Position numbers and translations under genes: made by a program. The notes below the pieces were generated by a model that was given only the letters and a program-made list of their open reading frames with translations, had not been told where the DNA came from and searched no databases. DNA of 64,000 bases from Halomonas beimenensis. GTDB taxonomy: Bacteria > Pseudomonadota > Gammaproteobacteria > Pseudomonadales > Halomonadaceae. This document shows positions 16,945 through 25,369 of the stretch, in pieces; within the stretch, counting starts at the first letter, position 1; each line of letters opens with the position of its first letter. The stretch spans positions 3,844,001 through 3,908,000 of the forward strand of contig NZ_CP021435.1 in assembly GCF_002549795.1 (NCBI RefSeq), written 5' to 3'.

Positions 16945-17649
16945 TCAGCCGTCGCGGAGCTTGCCGCGCAACCGCCCCACCGCCTGGCTGTGGAGCTGGC
17001 AGACCCGGGACTCGGTGACGCCGAGCACGGCCCCGATCTCCTTGAGGTTGAGCTCCTCCTGGTAGTAGAGCGCCATCAGCAGCTTCTCGCGCTCCGGCAG
17101 GGCCTCGATGGCCTCCACCAGGCGGGCCCGCTGCTGCTGGTCGACCAGCCGGGCGAACGGCGTCTCCGGGGTGCCGTCCTCCACCAGTCGCCCCTCGCCC
17201 CCTTCGGCCATCAGTTCCTCGAAGGGCAGCAGCTGGCCGCTGTTGGTGTCGTTGAGCAGGCGGCGGTAGGCCTCGATGTCCATGTCCAGCGCGGCGGCGA
17301 TCTCACCCTCCTCTGCCGGCCGCCCCAGTTCCTGCTCGAGCCGGCGCGCCGCCTCGTCGGCGGCCCGGGCGTTGCGCCGGACGCTGCGCGGCAGCCAGTC
17401 GCGGCTGCGCAGCTCGTCGAGCATCGCGCCGCGGATGCGCTGGCTGGCGAAGGTCGCGAAGCTCGCCCCCTGGGCGGCATCGAAGCGGCCCAGGGCCTCG
17501 AGCAGCCCCACGGTGCCGGCCTGGATGAGGTCATCGAGCTCGATGCTGGCCGGCAATCGCACCTGAAGGCTGAGCGCCTGACGGCGCACCAGGGGCATAT
17601 AGTCGTCCAGCAGGTCGTCCTGTCTGATCTTGCCTTGTGCTGTGTACAT
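16945..17649 (-). CDS. fliA: FliA, flagellar RNA polymerase sigma-28 factor
   Basis: Directs transcription of late flagellar genes. The 234-residue length is normal. Regions 2 (QAGTVGLLEALGRFD, FATFASQRIRGAMLDELR), 3 and 4 (region 4 helix-turn-helix LNLKEIGAVLGVTESRVCQL) are all present. It is the last gene of the flhB-A-F-(flhG-like)-flhE-fliA run, 27 nt after flhE, which makes fliA an operon partner of the export-gate genes. This differs from E. coli, where fliA has its own operon. Seven sites matching its promoter pattern occur in this window. Confidence 0.96.
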   Translation of the reverse strand: MYTAQGKIRQDDLLDDYMPLVRRQALSLQVRLPASIELDDLIQAGTVGLLEALGRFDAAQGASFATFASQRIRGAMLDELRSRDWLPRSVRRNARAADEAARRLEQELGRPAEEGEIAAALDMDIEAYRRLLNDTNSGQLLPFEELMAEGGEGRLVEDGTPETPFARLVDQQQRARLVEAIEALPEREKLLMALYYQEELNLKEIGAVLGVTESRVCQLHSQAVGRLRGKLRDG

Positions 17650-17676
17650 GCGTCTTGCCTCGCGGCTCGTCGAACC

Positions 17677-18066
17677 TCACCGATAGTTCACGATCACCTG
17701 CAGTCCCTGGACGGTGATCGGTGCCTGCCCCGGGGCCAGCGAGAAGCGAAATCGAAGCGGCGCCTCGGCCGCCAGGCCGGCCAGGGCCTCGCTGCGCCCT
17801 CGCCGACCCGGCAGGAGCATGCAGCCTCCGGGGTGGCAGAGGCGCGCCCGCAGGGCCGCCCCGGCCGGGCGCCGGTAGCGCCAGCGCACCTCGGCGATGC
17901 GTCCGGCCGTGCCGTCGCCGGGGACCAGGGCGGCGCTCGCCGCCTCCCGATCGGCCATCGCCACGCGCACCGGAGGCGCCGTGGCCACCCAGCTGCCGGC
18001 GGCCTGGGCCGCCCCGGCGGCCAGCACCAGGCCGCACAGCACCAGCCCACGGATCAGGCGCCTCAT
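17677..18066 (-). CDS. flhE: FlhE, periplasmic flagellar accessory protein
   Basis: A small secreted protein of 129 residues with a clear signal peptide (LIRGLVLCGLVLAAGAAQA). The mature domain ends in the motif VQGLQVIVNYR, as I recall FlhE endings. Two cysteines (CHPGGC) could form a disulphide. In enterics FlhE is proposed to plug or guard the export apparatus against proton leak. The start ATG overlaps the stop of the upstream gene (ATGA). Finding flhE next to flhF is a mixture of enteric and polar-flagellum gene sets. Assignment rests on tail motif, size and position. Confidence 0.75.
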   Translation of the reverse strand: MRRLIRGLVLCGLVLAAGAAQAAGSWVATAPPVRVAMADREAASAALVPGDGTAGRIAEVRWRYRRPAGAALRARLCHPGGCMLLPGRRGRSEALAGLAAEAPLRFRFSLAPGQAPITVQGLQVIVNYR

Positions 18067-18563
18067 GCCATCACCAGCAGGTCGACGCCCAGGTAGTGGC
18101 GGGCGGCCTGGCGCAGGTTCTCCAGCAGCCCCTGCCGTGGCAGGTCCGGTGGATGCACCGCCAGCAGGCGCCGCGGCCCGCCGCCGGCCACCAGCCTCGA
18201 GAGGACGGCCATGGCCCGGCGGAAGGCCTCGGCATCGGCATCGACCCACAGGGCCCAGCGCTTCTGCTGCTCGGCCAGCACGCCCAGGTGGGGGCTGGTC
18301 ACGGCGAGCGGTACCACCTTCCAGCCCCGGGGGTCGCCCACCCAGCGTCGCCCCTGGTCGGCCCAGTGCTCGAGCAGGACGGACACCCGCTCGACCTGGC
18401 GCGTCGAGGTCCCCGGCAGACCGACCACCACCAGGGTGGTCGTCGTCGGAGGTGGCGCCACCGCCGGCGCGGGGTCGGCCGGGGCCTCCCGGGACGCTGC
18501 CGGGTCACGCCCTTCCTGCTGCGCCCAGGCCCGCAGCCCCGCCGCCTGATCCCCGGCGATCAC
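18063..18563 (-). CDS. FlhG-position protein with DQAxxLR motif but no P-loop
   Basis: Encodes 166 residues from a GTG that overlaps the flhF stop (GTGA) with GGAGG 7 nt upstream. Seen: DQAAGLR at residues 5-11, a Pro/Ala/Thr-rich linker (~20-42), then a strand-loop-helix (LVVVGLPGTSTRQ, ~44-56) where a MinD-like protein would hold its ATP-binding loop, but without the G-K-[ST] signature. Known: FlhG/YlxH carries an N-terminal DQAxxLR helix that activates the FlhF GTPase, followed by a MinD-type ATPase. In Pseudomonas this same position (flhF-X-fliA) is fleN/flhG. Inferred: a FlhG relative reduced to an FlhF-activating element plus an eroded or different C-terminal domain. It could be an unrelated small flagellar protein. 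Confidence 0.6.
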   Translation of the reverse strand: MIAGDQAAGLRAWAQQEGRDPAASREAPADPAPAVAPPPTTTTLVVVGLPGTSTRQVERVSVLLEHWADQGRRWVGDPRGWKVVPLAVTSPHLGVLAEQQKRWALWVDADAEAFRRAMAVLSRLVAGGGPRRLLAVHPPDLPRQGLLENLRQAARHYLGVDLLVMA

Positions 18564-20803
18564 CGCAGCCCCTCCAGGCCGGCCGCCCCGACATGGCGGA
18601 TGGCATCGCGCGCCGTGCCGAGATAGCACAGGGCCTCCAGCAACGCGGCCTCGCGCCGTCGCCGACGCCCTCCCGCCAGGGCCAGCAGCTCGCGGCGCAG
18701 CTCGTCCGCCTCGGCGTCGTCGGCCTGATCCAGGTGCGTGGCCGCGGCGGCCAGGCCGCCGGCCAGCAGCTGGCGAACCTCACGATCGGTCTCCGCCGGC
18801 AGCATCTCGTCCAGTCGCTCCCAGGCCCGGCGCACCTGGCGGGGCAGGGCCTCGCCGTGCAGCCCTCCCACCAGCAGCGGCAGGGCGTCCTCCGCCGCCC
18901 GCAGCGGCGTCAGCCAGTAGCGCCATCCCAGGGTGCGGCCGCTCTCCGGGTCGTCCAGCCGGGCGAACCAGGCCACCATCGGCGTGGCGGCCGGACCGCC
19001 CCGCCGGCCGGCGGGACCGGCCTCCACGGGCAAGCGGGCGAACCGCGCCCGGGCGGCCTGGCCACGGAACCGGCAGTCGCGCTCGCCGACCGGCTCGGCG
19101 AGCGCCGCCAGCCCCGACAGCGGCCGCCGCTCGCCGGCGTGCTGGACCCGTTGCCCGGGCCGCGCCTGGCCGACCCAGGCAGACCGGCACTCGTCCAGCC
19201 ACAGCCAGGTCTCGGCGTCGGGCAGGCCAGGCAGCAGGTGGACGCCCACGCCCCGATGCGCCCGGGCTTCGGCCAGCCGCGCCGGCCAGCCGGCGGGCTG
19301 GCGATGCTGCAGGTCGGGCAGCACCAGCCAGCCACCCCTGGCGTCCACCCCCAGGTCGGGCATCGCCCAGTCGGCGCCCGGCAGGTTGCGGCGGGCCGCC
19401 CAGAGCATGCCCACCCGGGCCAGCGGCTCGGGCGGCGCCTCCAGCAGTCCGCCCAGGCGCGCCTCCTGCAGGGTCGCCGGCAGGGCCGAGAGGTCCCAGG
19501 CCGCCTCCAGGGTCGCGAAACCGGTCAGGCGCCGACGCAGCGCGGACAGCACCAGGCCCAGGCGACGCCCCTGGCCGAGCAGCTCGCCCGCCCAGGGCGA
19601 CACGGCCAAGGGCGCGGTCGCCGACGCGCCCTCGGCCTCGACGGGCAGGCGGGCCGCCAGGGCCGCCTCGGCCAGCGCCGTGGCGTCGGCCGCCTCCAGG
19701 TCCTCCGGCACCCGCTGGCCGGTGGACACGAACAGCAGCCGCAGGCCGTGGCGGATCAGGGTGTCCAGGGCCGGGCCCAGCTGGCCGGCCTCGTCCTGCT
19801 TCGTGAGCAGGCAGTCATCCAGGGCGACGCCGGCGGCCCGGGCGGCCTGGCGATAGCGCGTGGCCACCTCCTCCAGGGTGCCGGGCTGGCTGGCCGCGTT
19901 GAGCACCAGCAGCATGCGCACCCGCTCGGCGCCGCCCTGCAGCTGGGCGGCCTGGGCGATGATGCGCCGGTCACGCTGGCTCATGCCCACGGTGTCGATG
20001 ATCACGAAGCGCCGACCGGCCAGCTCGGCGAGCAGGTCGTCGATGGACTGCTCCGGCGCCAGGGCATGCAGCGGAATGCCCAGCAGCTCGGCATAGATAC
20101 GCAGCTGCTCGTGGGCCCCGACCCGGAACCCGTCGGTGGTCACCAGGGCGACGTTCTCGGCGCCGTGGCGCCGCACGAAACGCGCCGCCAGCTTGGCGGT
20201 GGTGGTGGTCTTGCCGACCCCGGTGGGCCCGACCAGCGCGAGGATGCCGGGGGTGTCGAAGAAGGTCTCGGCGGCGGTGTCCGCGTCCAGGCGGGCGGCC
20301 AGGCGGCGAGCCAGCCAGGCGCGTCCGGCCTCGCCCTCTCCCTCGGGGCCGGCCAACGCCTGCGGCAGCCCCTGCAGAAGCTCGGCGGCGACGGTGCGAC
20401 CGAAACCGGCCTCACGCAGGGTCCGTGCCAGCGTCCCCTGCCCCGACTCGACCGGCGACGGGCCGGGCGACGGCTCCCCGGCCAGCAGCGAACGCATGTC
20501 CTGCATCTCGCGCAGCAGCCGCTCGCTCATGGCCTGGAAGTCGGCCGCGGGGCCGGCGGCCTCGGCATGGGGCGGCGCCGCCGCCGGGGACGGCGGTTCG
20601 GCCTCGGGGGGCGGCGCGGGGGCGGGAGCCGCCTGCTCGGACATGGCCTCCACGGCCTCGTCGGCCATGGCCAGGATCTCCACCCCCGCCTCGGTATGGC
20701 GGTTGGCCAGGATGAGGGCATCCTCGACCATGGCGGCGCGGACCTGGCGCATCGCCTCGCGGCTGGTCGCGCCCACGAATCGCATGACGCTCATCTCGCT
20801 CAC
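18560..20803 (-). CDS. flhF: FlhF, SRP-type flagellar GTPase with long C-terminal extension
   Basis: FlhF is a membrane-recruited SRP-family GTPase that helps place flagella. In the 747-residue product the N-terminal region is Ala/Pro rich (~55-85), the N domain follows, and the G domain has P-loop GPTGVGKTTTTAK (~192-204), TTDGFRVGA, IIDTVGM and TKQDEAG. The GTPase ends near residue 385. Known FlhF proteins are usually ~370-500 residues, so about 360 further residues, with no domain I recognise and many Trp/Arg, are unusual. The GTG start at 20803 overlaps the flhA stop (GTGA) with GGAGG 3 nt upstream; ATG 20794 is the alternative. The stop overlaps the small FlhG-like gene. Confidence 0.92.
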   Translation of the reverse strand: MSEMSVMRFVGATSREAMRQVRAAMVEDALILANRHTEAGVEILAMADEAVEAMSEQAAPAPAPPPEAEPPSPAAAPPHAEAAGPAADFQAMSERLLREMQDMRSLLAGEPSPGPSPVESGQGTLARTLREAGFGRTVAAELLQGLPQALAGPEGEGEAGRAWLARRLAARLDADTAAETFFDTPGILALVGPTGVGKTTTTAKLAARFVRRHGAENVALVTTDGFRVGAHEQLRIYAELLGIPLHALAPEQSIDDLLAELAGRRFVIIDTVGMSQRDRRIIAQAAQLQGGAERVRMLLVLNAASQPGTLEEVATRYRQAARAAGVALDDCLLTKQDEAGQLGPALDTLIRHGLRLLFVSTGQRVPEDLEAADATALAEAALAARLPVEAEGASATAPLAVSPWAGELLGQGRRLGLVLSALRRRLTGFATLEAAWDLSALPATLQEARLGGLLEAPPEPLARVGMLWAARRNLPGADWAMPDLGVDARGGWLVLPDLQHRQPAGWPARLAEARAHRGVGVHLLPGLPDAETWLWLDECRSAWVGQARPGQRVQHAGERRPLSGLAALAEPVGERDCRFRGQAARARFARLPVEAGPAGRRGGPAATPMVAWFARLDDPESGRTLGWRYWLTPLRAAEDALPLLVGGLHGEALPRQVRRAWERLDEMLPAETDREVRQLLAGGLAAAATHLDQADDAEADELRRELLALAGGRRRRREAALLEALCYLGTARDAIRHVGAAGLEGLR

Positions 20804-22881
20804 TGTCCTCCGATCGGGGTGGTGACCCTCAGGGTGCGGTCATCGGGAATCTCGGCCTGGGACATCACCACCAGGTGACGCAGGCGGCGGCGCAGGAAGC
20901 GCGCCAGCACCGGGCGAAGCGGGTGCTGGACCACCAGCACCGGCGGCTCGCCGCTGGCCTCGTGACGCTGGAGGGCCTGCTCGGCCTGCTGCATCAGGGT
21001 CTCGGCGAGCCCCGGCTCCAGGGCACCGCTGCCGTTCATGGCCTGGGTCAGCACCTGCTCGAGGTTGGCGTCCAGGCCCATGACGTTGAGGGTCTCGTGG
21101 CCGGCGAACCACTGCTGGGTGATGGCACGACCCAGCGCCAGGCGTACCACGGCGGTCAACTCGCCCGGATCCTGCTGCTGGGGCGCATGCTCGGCCAGGG
21201 CGTCGAGGATGGTGCGCATGTCGCGGATCGAGACGTCTTCCTCCAGCAGGTTCTGCAGGATGCGCTGCAGCACGGTGAGCGAGATGGCCTTGGGCACCAC
21301 CTCCTCGACCAGCGGCTTCTGGTCCTCGCCCAGCTTGTCGAGCAGCTTCTGCACCTCCTGGCGGCCGAGCATCTCGGCCGCGTGGCGGTGCAGCAGGTGG
21401 TTGAGGTGCGTGGCCACCACGGTGCTGGCGTCCACCACCGTGTAGCCGTAGACCTGGGCGTGCTCGCGCTGCTCGGTGTCGATCCACACCGCCGGCAGGC
21501 CGAAGGCCGGATCCTCGGTGGGGGTGCCCTGGAGCTCCCCGGAGACCTGGCCGGGATCGATGGCCAGCCAGCGCCCGGGGAAGGCCTCGGCACGACCCAC
21601 CTCGGCACCCTTGAGGGTGATCAGGTAGGCGTTCGGCGAGAGTTCCAGGTTGTCGCGGATATGCACCACCGGCGGCAGGAAGCCGACCTCCTGGGCGAAC
21701 TTCTTGCGCACGCTCTTGATGCGGCCGAGCAGCTCGCCCTTCTGCTGGGCGTCGACCATGGGGATCAGGCGGTGCCCGACCTCCAGGCCCAGGGTGTCGA
21801 CCAGCTGGACGTCCTCCCAGCTGGCTTCCGGCGCCTCCGGGGCCGGGGGCGGCGCGGCCTGGGTCTGCTCGGCGACCTGCTCGCGCTCCTTCTGGCGCAT
21901 CATCCACCAGGCCAGGCCGCCGAGCAGGGCGGTGAACAGCAGGAACACCAGGTTGGGCATGCCCGGCACCAGGCCGAGCAGCCCCATGACGCCGGCGGCC
22001 AGCAGCATCACCTGGGGATTGACGAACAGCTGGCCGATCATCTGCTGGCCGACGTCCTGGTCGGTGGTGACCCGGGACACGGTCACGCCGGCGGCGGTGG
22101 AGATCACCAGCGCCGGAATCTGCGCCACCAGGCCGTCGCCGATGGTCAGCAGCACATAGGTGCGGGCGGCATCACCGAAGGCCATGTCGTGCTGCAGCAG
22201 CCCGATCAGCAGCCCGCCGATGATGTTGACCACCATGATCACCAGGCCGGCCATGGCGTCACCGCGCACGAACTTGCTGGCGCCGTCCATGGAGCCGTAG
22301 AAGTCGGCCTCCTGGGACACGTCGGCGCGGCGCTGGCGCGCCTCGTCCTCGCCGATCAGGCCGGCGTTGAGGTCGGCGTCGATGGCCATCTGCTTGCCGG
22401 GCATGGCGTCGAGCATGAAGCGGGCCCCTACCTCGGCGATGCGCCCGGCGCCCTTGGTGATGACCATGAAGTTGATGATCACCAGGATCAGGAAGACCAC
22501 CAGGCCCACGGCGAAGTTGCCGCCGACCAGGAACTGGCCGAAGGCCTCGATGACCTTGCCGGCGGCGTCGCCGCCCTGGTGGCCCTCCATGAGCACCACC
22601 CGGGTGGACGCCACGTTGAGCGACAGGCGCAGCAGGGTGGTGAACAGCAATACGGCCGGGAAGGCGGCGAAGTCCAGGGGCTTCTGGGTGAACATGCTGA
22701 CCAGCAGCACCATCACCGCCAGGGCGATGTTGAAAGTGAACAGCAGGTCCAGCGCGAAGGGCGGCAGCGGCAGGATCATCATCGACAGGATCATGATGAT
22801 CAGCAGCGGACCGGCCAGCACCTTCATGGGCACGTCGGCCATCCAGTTGCGTCGCGGCAGGTAGTGGCTCAGGGCCTTCAT
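20800..22881 (-). CDS. flhA: FlhA, flagellar type III export gate protein
   Basis: The main membrane component of the flagellar export gate (693 residues, normal). The N-terminal half has about eight hydrophobic segments beginning with LAGPLLIIMILSMMILPLPP and the conserved cytoplasmic loop (SLNVASTRVVLMEGH, AIDADLNAGLIGEDEAR) of the FHIPEP family. The soluble C-terminal half (from ~360) is the substrate/chaperone platform. Its ATG overlaps the flhB stop (TGATG) and its stop overlaps flhF, giving tight coupling. It should be conserved and functional. Confidence 0.97.
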   Translation of the reverse strand: MKALSHYLPRRNWMADVPMKVLAGPLLIIMILSMMILPLPPFALDLLFTFNIALAVMVLLVSMFTQKPLDFAAFPAVLLFTTLLRLSLNVASTRVVLMEGHQGGDAAGKVIEAFGQFLVGGNFAVGLVVFLILVIINFMVITKGAGRIAEVGARFMLDAMPGKQMAIDADLNAGLIGEDEARQRRADVSQEADFYGSMDGASKFVRGDAMAGLVIMVVNIIGGLLIGLLQHDMAFGDAARTYVLLTIGDGLVAQIPALVISTAAGVTVSRVTTDQDVGQQMIGQLFVNPQVMLLAAGVMGLLGLVPGMPNLVFLLFTALLGGLAWWMMRQKEREQVAEQTQAAPPPAPEAPEASWEDVQLVDTLGLEVGHRLIPMVDAQQKGELLGRIKSVRKKFAQEVGFLPPVVHIRDNLELSPNAYLITLKGAEVGRAEAFPGRWLAIDPGQVSGELQGTPTEDPAFGLPAVWIDTEQREHAQVYGYTVVDASTVVATHLNHLLHRHAAEMLGRQEVQKLLDKLGEDQKPLVEEVVPKAISLTVLQRILQNLLEEDVSIRDMRTILDALAEHAPQQQDPGELTAVVRLALGRAITQQWFAGHETLNVMGLDANLEQVLTQAMNGSGALEPGLAETLMQQAEQALQRHEASGEPPVLVVQHPLRPVLARFLRRRLRHLVVMSQAEIPDDRTLRVTTPIGGQ

Positions 22882-24044
22882 CAGCGTGCCTCGTTGCTAT
22901 CGGTGCCGGGCGCCGGGGCCGCCACGGCCTCGGGAATCGGCAGGTTCTCCGGGGTCGGCGGCGCCGCGCCGCCTTCCTCGGCGACCCGTTTCAGGCCGAA
23001 GGCCCAGGCCAGCACCTCGGCCACCGCCGTGTAGAGATCGGCGGGGATCTCGGCCTCCAGGTCCACGTGGTGGTAGAGCGAACGGGCCAGGGGCGGGGCC
23101 TCCAGCCGCGGCACCCCGGCCTCCTCGGCGACCTCGCGGATCCGGGGGGCCACGGCGTCGACGCCCTTGGCCACGACCTTGGGGGCCGCCATGCCGGCCT
23201 GCTCGTACTTCAGCGCCACGGCGAAATGCGTCGGGTTGGTGATGACCACGTCGGCCTCCGGCACCTGGCTCATCATCCGTCCCCGGGCCATGGCCTGCTG
23301 CTGCTGGCGGATGCGGCCCTTGACCTGGGGATCCCCCTCCGACTCCTTGTGCTCGCGCTTCACCTCGTCCTTGGACATGCGCAGCTTCTTGGCATGGCTC
23401 CACAGCTGGTAGGGCACGTCGATGAGGATGACCACCAGCAGGGTCATGACCATCAGGCCGCAGGCCTCGGCGGCCATCCACATGGCCTCGGCCAGAGCCT
23501 GCCGGATGGGCATGCTCATCAGCGCCATGAAGTCGCCGCGATGCAGGTAGAGGTAGGCCACCCCCACGCCGCCCACCAGCAGCGCCTTGGCGATGGCCTT
23601 GGCCAGCTCCACCAGGGCCTGGGTGCCGAAGAGGCGCTTGAGTCCCTTCAGCGGGTTGAGCTTGCCCAGCTGGGGCTTGAGCGACTTGGCCGAGATCACC
23701 CAGCCGCCCAGCAGCGCCGGGGCCACCAGGGCGATCAGCGTCAGCAGCAGGAACAGCGGCAGCAGGCTGATCAGCGTCCTGCGGCCGATGGCCAGGGCCT
23801 CGACCAGCATCGGCGCGGTCTCCATCGCCTGGCGGCGCTCGAACAGGAAGGCCTGCTCCATCACGCCGCCGAGCTGGTCGTAGAGGGTGCCGCCCATGGC
23901 ACCGAGGCCGATCACGCCGCCGAGCAGCAGCATGAAGGTGGCGAGCTCGCGGGAGCGGGCCACCTGACCTTCCTCGCGCGCCTTCTCCAGGCGTCGGGGC
24001 GTCGCCTCTTCGGTCTTCTCGTCGTCGCTGGTCTCGTCGGCCAT
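22881..24044 (-). CDS. flhB: FlhB, flagellar export apparatus switch protein
   Basis: Controls the switch in export specificity from rod/hook to filament proteins (387 residues). A charged N-terminus (DDEKTEEATPRRLEKAREEG) typical of FlhB is followed by four membrane segments and a cytoplasmic domain with the autocleavage site NPTH (in VVITNPTHFAVAL). The ATG at 24044 is chosen over an in-frame TTG 6 nt upstream because MADETSDDEKTEEATPRR is the usual beginning; no strong Shine-Dalgarno is visible. It is the first gene of the overlapping flh-fliA operon and follows a nested inverted repeat that separates it from cheZ. Confidence 0.96.
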   Translation of the reverse strand: MADETSDDEKTEEATPRRLEKAREEGQVARSRELATFMLLLGGVIGLGAMGGTLYDQLGGVMEQAFLFERRQAMETAPMLVEALAIGRRTLISLLPLFLLLTLIALVAPALLGGWVISAKSLKPQLGKLNPLKGLKRLFGTQALVELAKAIAKALLVGGVGVAYLYLHRGDFMALMSMPIRQALAEAMWMAAEACGLMVMTLLVVILIDVPYQLWSHAKKLRMSKDEVKREHKESEGDPQVKGRIRQQQQAMARGRMMSQVPEADVVITNPTHFAVALKYEQAGMAAPKVVAKGVDAVAPRIREVAEEAGVPRLEAPPLARSLYHHVDLEAEIPADLYTAVAEVLAWAFGLKRVAEEGGAAPPTPENLPIPEAVAAPAPGTDSNEAR

Positions 24045-24104
24045 GGCCAATCACCGGGCACTCGTGCGCACCCTGGCCATTATCCGGGGAGGGAGGAAGG
24101 GGCG

Positions 24105-24165
24105 GTCATGCGAAAAGGGCCGGTTTTCGTGGGCTTATCCACGCGTGCCGGCCTTCTCGCATGAC
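24105..24165. repeat. Nested inverted repeat between cheZ and flhB
   Basis: Outer arms 24105-24123 (GTCATGCGAAAAGGGCCGG) and 24148-24165 (CCGGCCTTCTCGCATGAC) pair almost fully, with one mismatch and one bulge. Inside the loop CGTGG (24128-24132) pairs with CCACG (24139-24143). There is no adjacent T-run, so it is not a standard terminator. It lies between the upstream flhB start and the 3' end of cheZ on the minus strand. Confidence 0.75.
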
Positions 24166-24190
24166 GCTGTCGGGGAGGGAGGGCGGTCGA

Positions 24191-24877
24191 CTAGAAGCCT
24201 AGCTGATCCAGAAGATCGTCGACCTGATCCTGGTCGGCCACCACGTCGTCCGCCTCGGGCTTGACCTGGGGCCCGTTGAGCAGGTCCTCGCGGCGCTTGG
24301 CATCGGTCTCGCGCTGGCCGTCGGCGCGACGCTGCATGTTCTCCCGGGCCTCGCCCTCCGGCACGCTGTCGATCAGCACCTGCACCAGCTGGTGCTCGAT
24401 CTCGCGGATGACGTCCATCATCTTCTTGATCACCTGGCCGGTCAGGTCCTGGAAGTCCTGGGCCATCATGATCTCGAGCAGCTGCTTGTTGGTCGCCTGG
24501 GTGGCCTCCGGCACCCCCGCCAGGTAGCCGCGGGTATCCTTGACCAATTCCTTGGCCTCGTCGAGCTCCTTGGGCTCGGCGAACCACTCGGCCCAGCGGG
24601 CGTCCAGGGACTCGGCCTGCTCACCGAGCCGATCCTGCAGGGGCTGAGCCCGGTCGATGGCGTTCAGCGCCCGCTCCGCCGCCTGCTCGGTCATGGTCGC
24701 CACATAGCTGAGGCGATCCCGGGCATCCGGTATGGCATCCGCCGCCCGCTCGATCTCCTTGTCCAGGCCCAGCTCGCGCATGCTGTCGCGCAGCATGCGC
24801 GTCAGGTGCCCGATGCGCTGGACCAGCTCGTCCCCACCCGCCTGGTGTTCGCCAGGCTGCGTCTCGATGCTCATCAT
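24191..24877 (-). CDS. cheZ: CheZ, CheY-P phosphatase
   Basis: Dephosphorylates CheY-P to end tumbling signals. The 228-residue, mostly helical product has the catalytic motif DLTGQ (Asp144 and Gln148, the pair that positions the attacking water) in the long hairpin and the C-terminal CheY-binding helix [10 protein letters not shown]. Two adjacent ATGs (24877, 24874) can serve as start. It ends the mot-che operon, 39 nt after cheY. CheZ use, rather than CheC/CheX, agrees with the enteric-like gene order. Confidence 0.96.
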   Translation of the reverse strand: MMSIETQPGEHQAGGDELVQRIGHLTRMLRDSMRELGLDKEIERAADAIPDARDRLSYVATMTEQAAERALNAIDRAQPLQDRLGEQAESLDARWAEWFAEPKELDEAKELVKDTRGYLAGVPEATQATNKQLLEIMMAQDFQDLTGQVIKKMMDVIREIEHQLVQVLIDSVPEGEARENMQRRADGQRETDAKRREDLLNGPQVKPEADDVVADQDQVDDLLDQLGF

Positions 24878-24916
24878 CGCGTCTCCTGGTGGCCGGGCCC
24901 ACGGGCCCGGCGGATG

Positions 24917-25306
24917 TCACATGCCCAGCTTCTCGAAGATCTTGTTGAGCTTCTCTTCCAGGGTCGCCGAGGTGAAGGGCTTGACCACATAGCCGCTGGC
25001 GCCGGCCTGGGCGGCCGCGATGATGTTCTCCTTCTTGGCCTCCGCGGTGACCATCAGCACCGGCAGGTCCTTCAGGGCGTCGTCGGCGCGGATCTGCTTG
25101 AGCATCTCCAGGCCGTCGAGGTTCGGCATGTTCCAGTCGGACACCACGAACTCGAAGCCGCCGCCCTTGAGCTTGTTCAGGGCGTCCTGGCCATCCTCGG
25201 CCTCGTCGACGTTGGTGAAGCCCAGCTCCTTGAGCAGGCTGCGCACGATGCGACGCATGGTCGGGAAGTCATCCACCACCAGGATGCTCATGTTCTTGTC
25301 CGCCAT
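24917..25306 (-). CDS. cheY: CheY, chemotaxis response regulator
   Basis: A single-domain receiver of 129 residues. Asp12/Asp13, phospho-acceptor Asp57 (VVSDWNMP), the switch Thr (MVTAEA) and Lys in VVKPF are all present. The SDWNMP and [18 protein letters not shown] segments are nearly those of enteric CheY, so it should bind FliM and be reset by CheZ encoded next to it. It lies 63 nt after the receptor gene at 25370, behind a strong hairpin. Confidence 0.97.
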   Translation of the reverse strand: MADKNMSILVVDDFPTMRRIVRSLLKELGFTNVDEAEDGQDALNKLKGGGFEFVVSDWNMPNLDGLEMLKQIRADDALKDLPVLMVTAEAKKENIIAAAQAGASGYVVKPFTSATLEEKLNKIFEKLGM

Positions 25307-25343
25307 CGGGATTCCTCTTCTCTGGGTATCGTGGCAAGGGGTG

Positions 25344-25364
25344 GCCGGCGGCGGCGCCGCCGGC
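25344..25364. repeat. Intercistronic hairpin between chemoreceptor gene and cheY
   Basis: Perfect 9-bp arms GCCGGCGGC (25344-25352) and GCCGCCGGC (25356-25364) with a 3-nt loop, 5 nt past the receptor stop. With no T-run after it, it is more likely an mRNA-stabilising or attenuating stem than a full terminator. Confidence 0.65.
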
Positions 25365-25369
25365 GGTTA

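Noticed and set aside
22881-24050. TTG at 24050 as the flhB start
   Set aside because: The ATG six bases downstream gives the normal FlhB beginning and the TTG has no better ribosome site.
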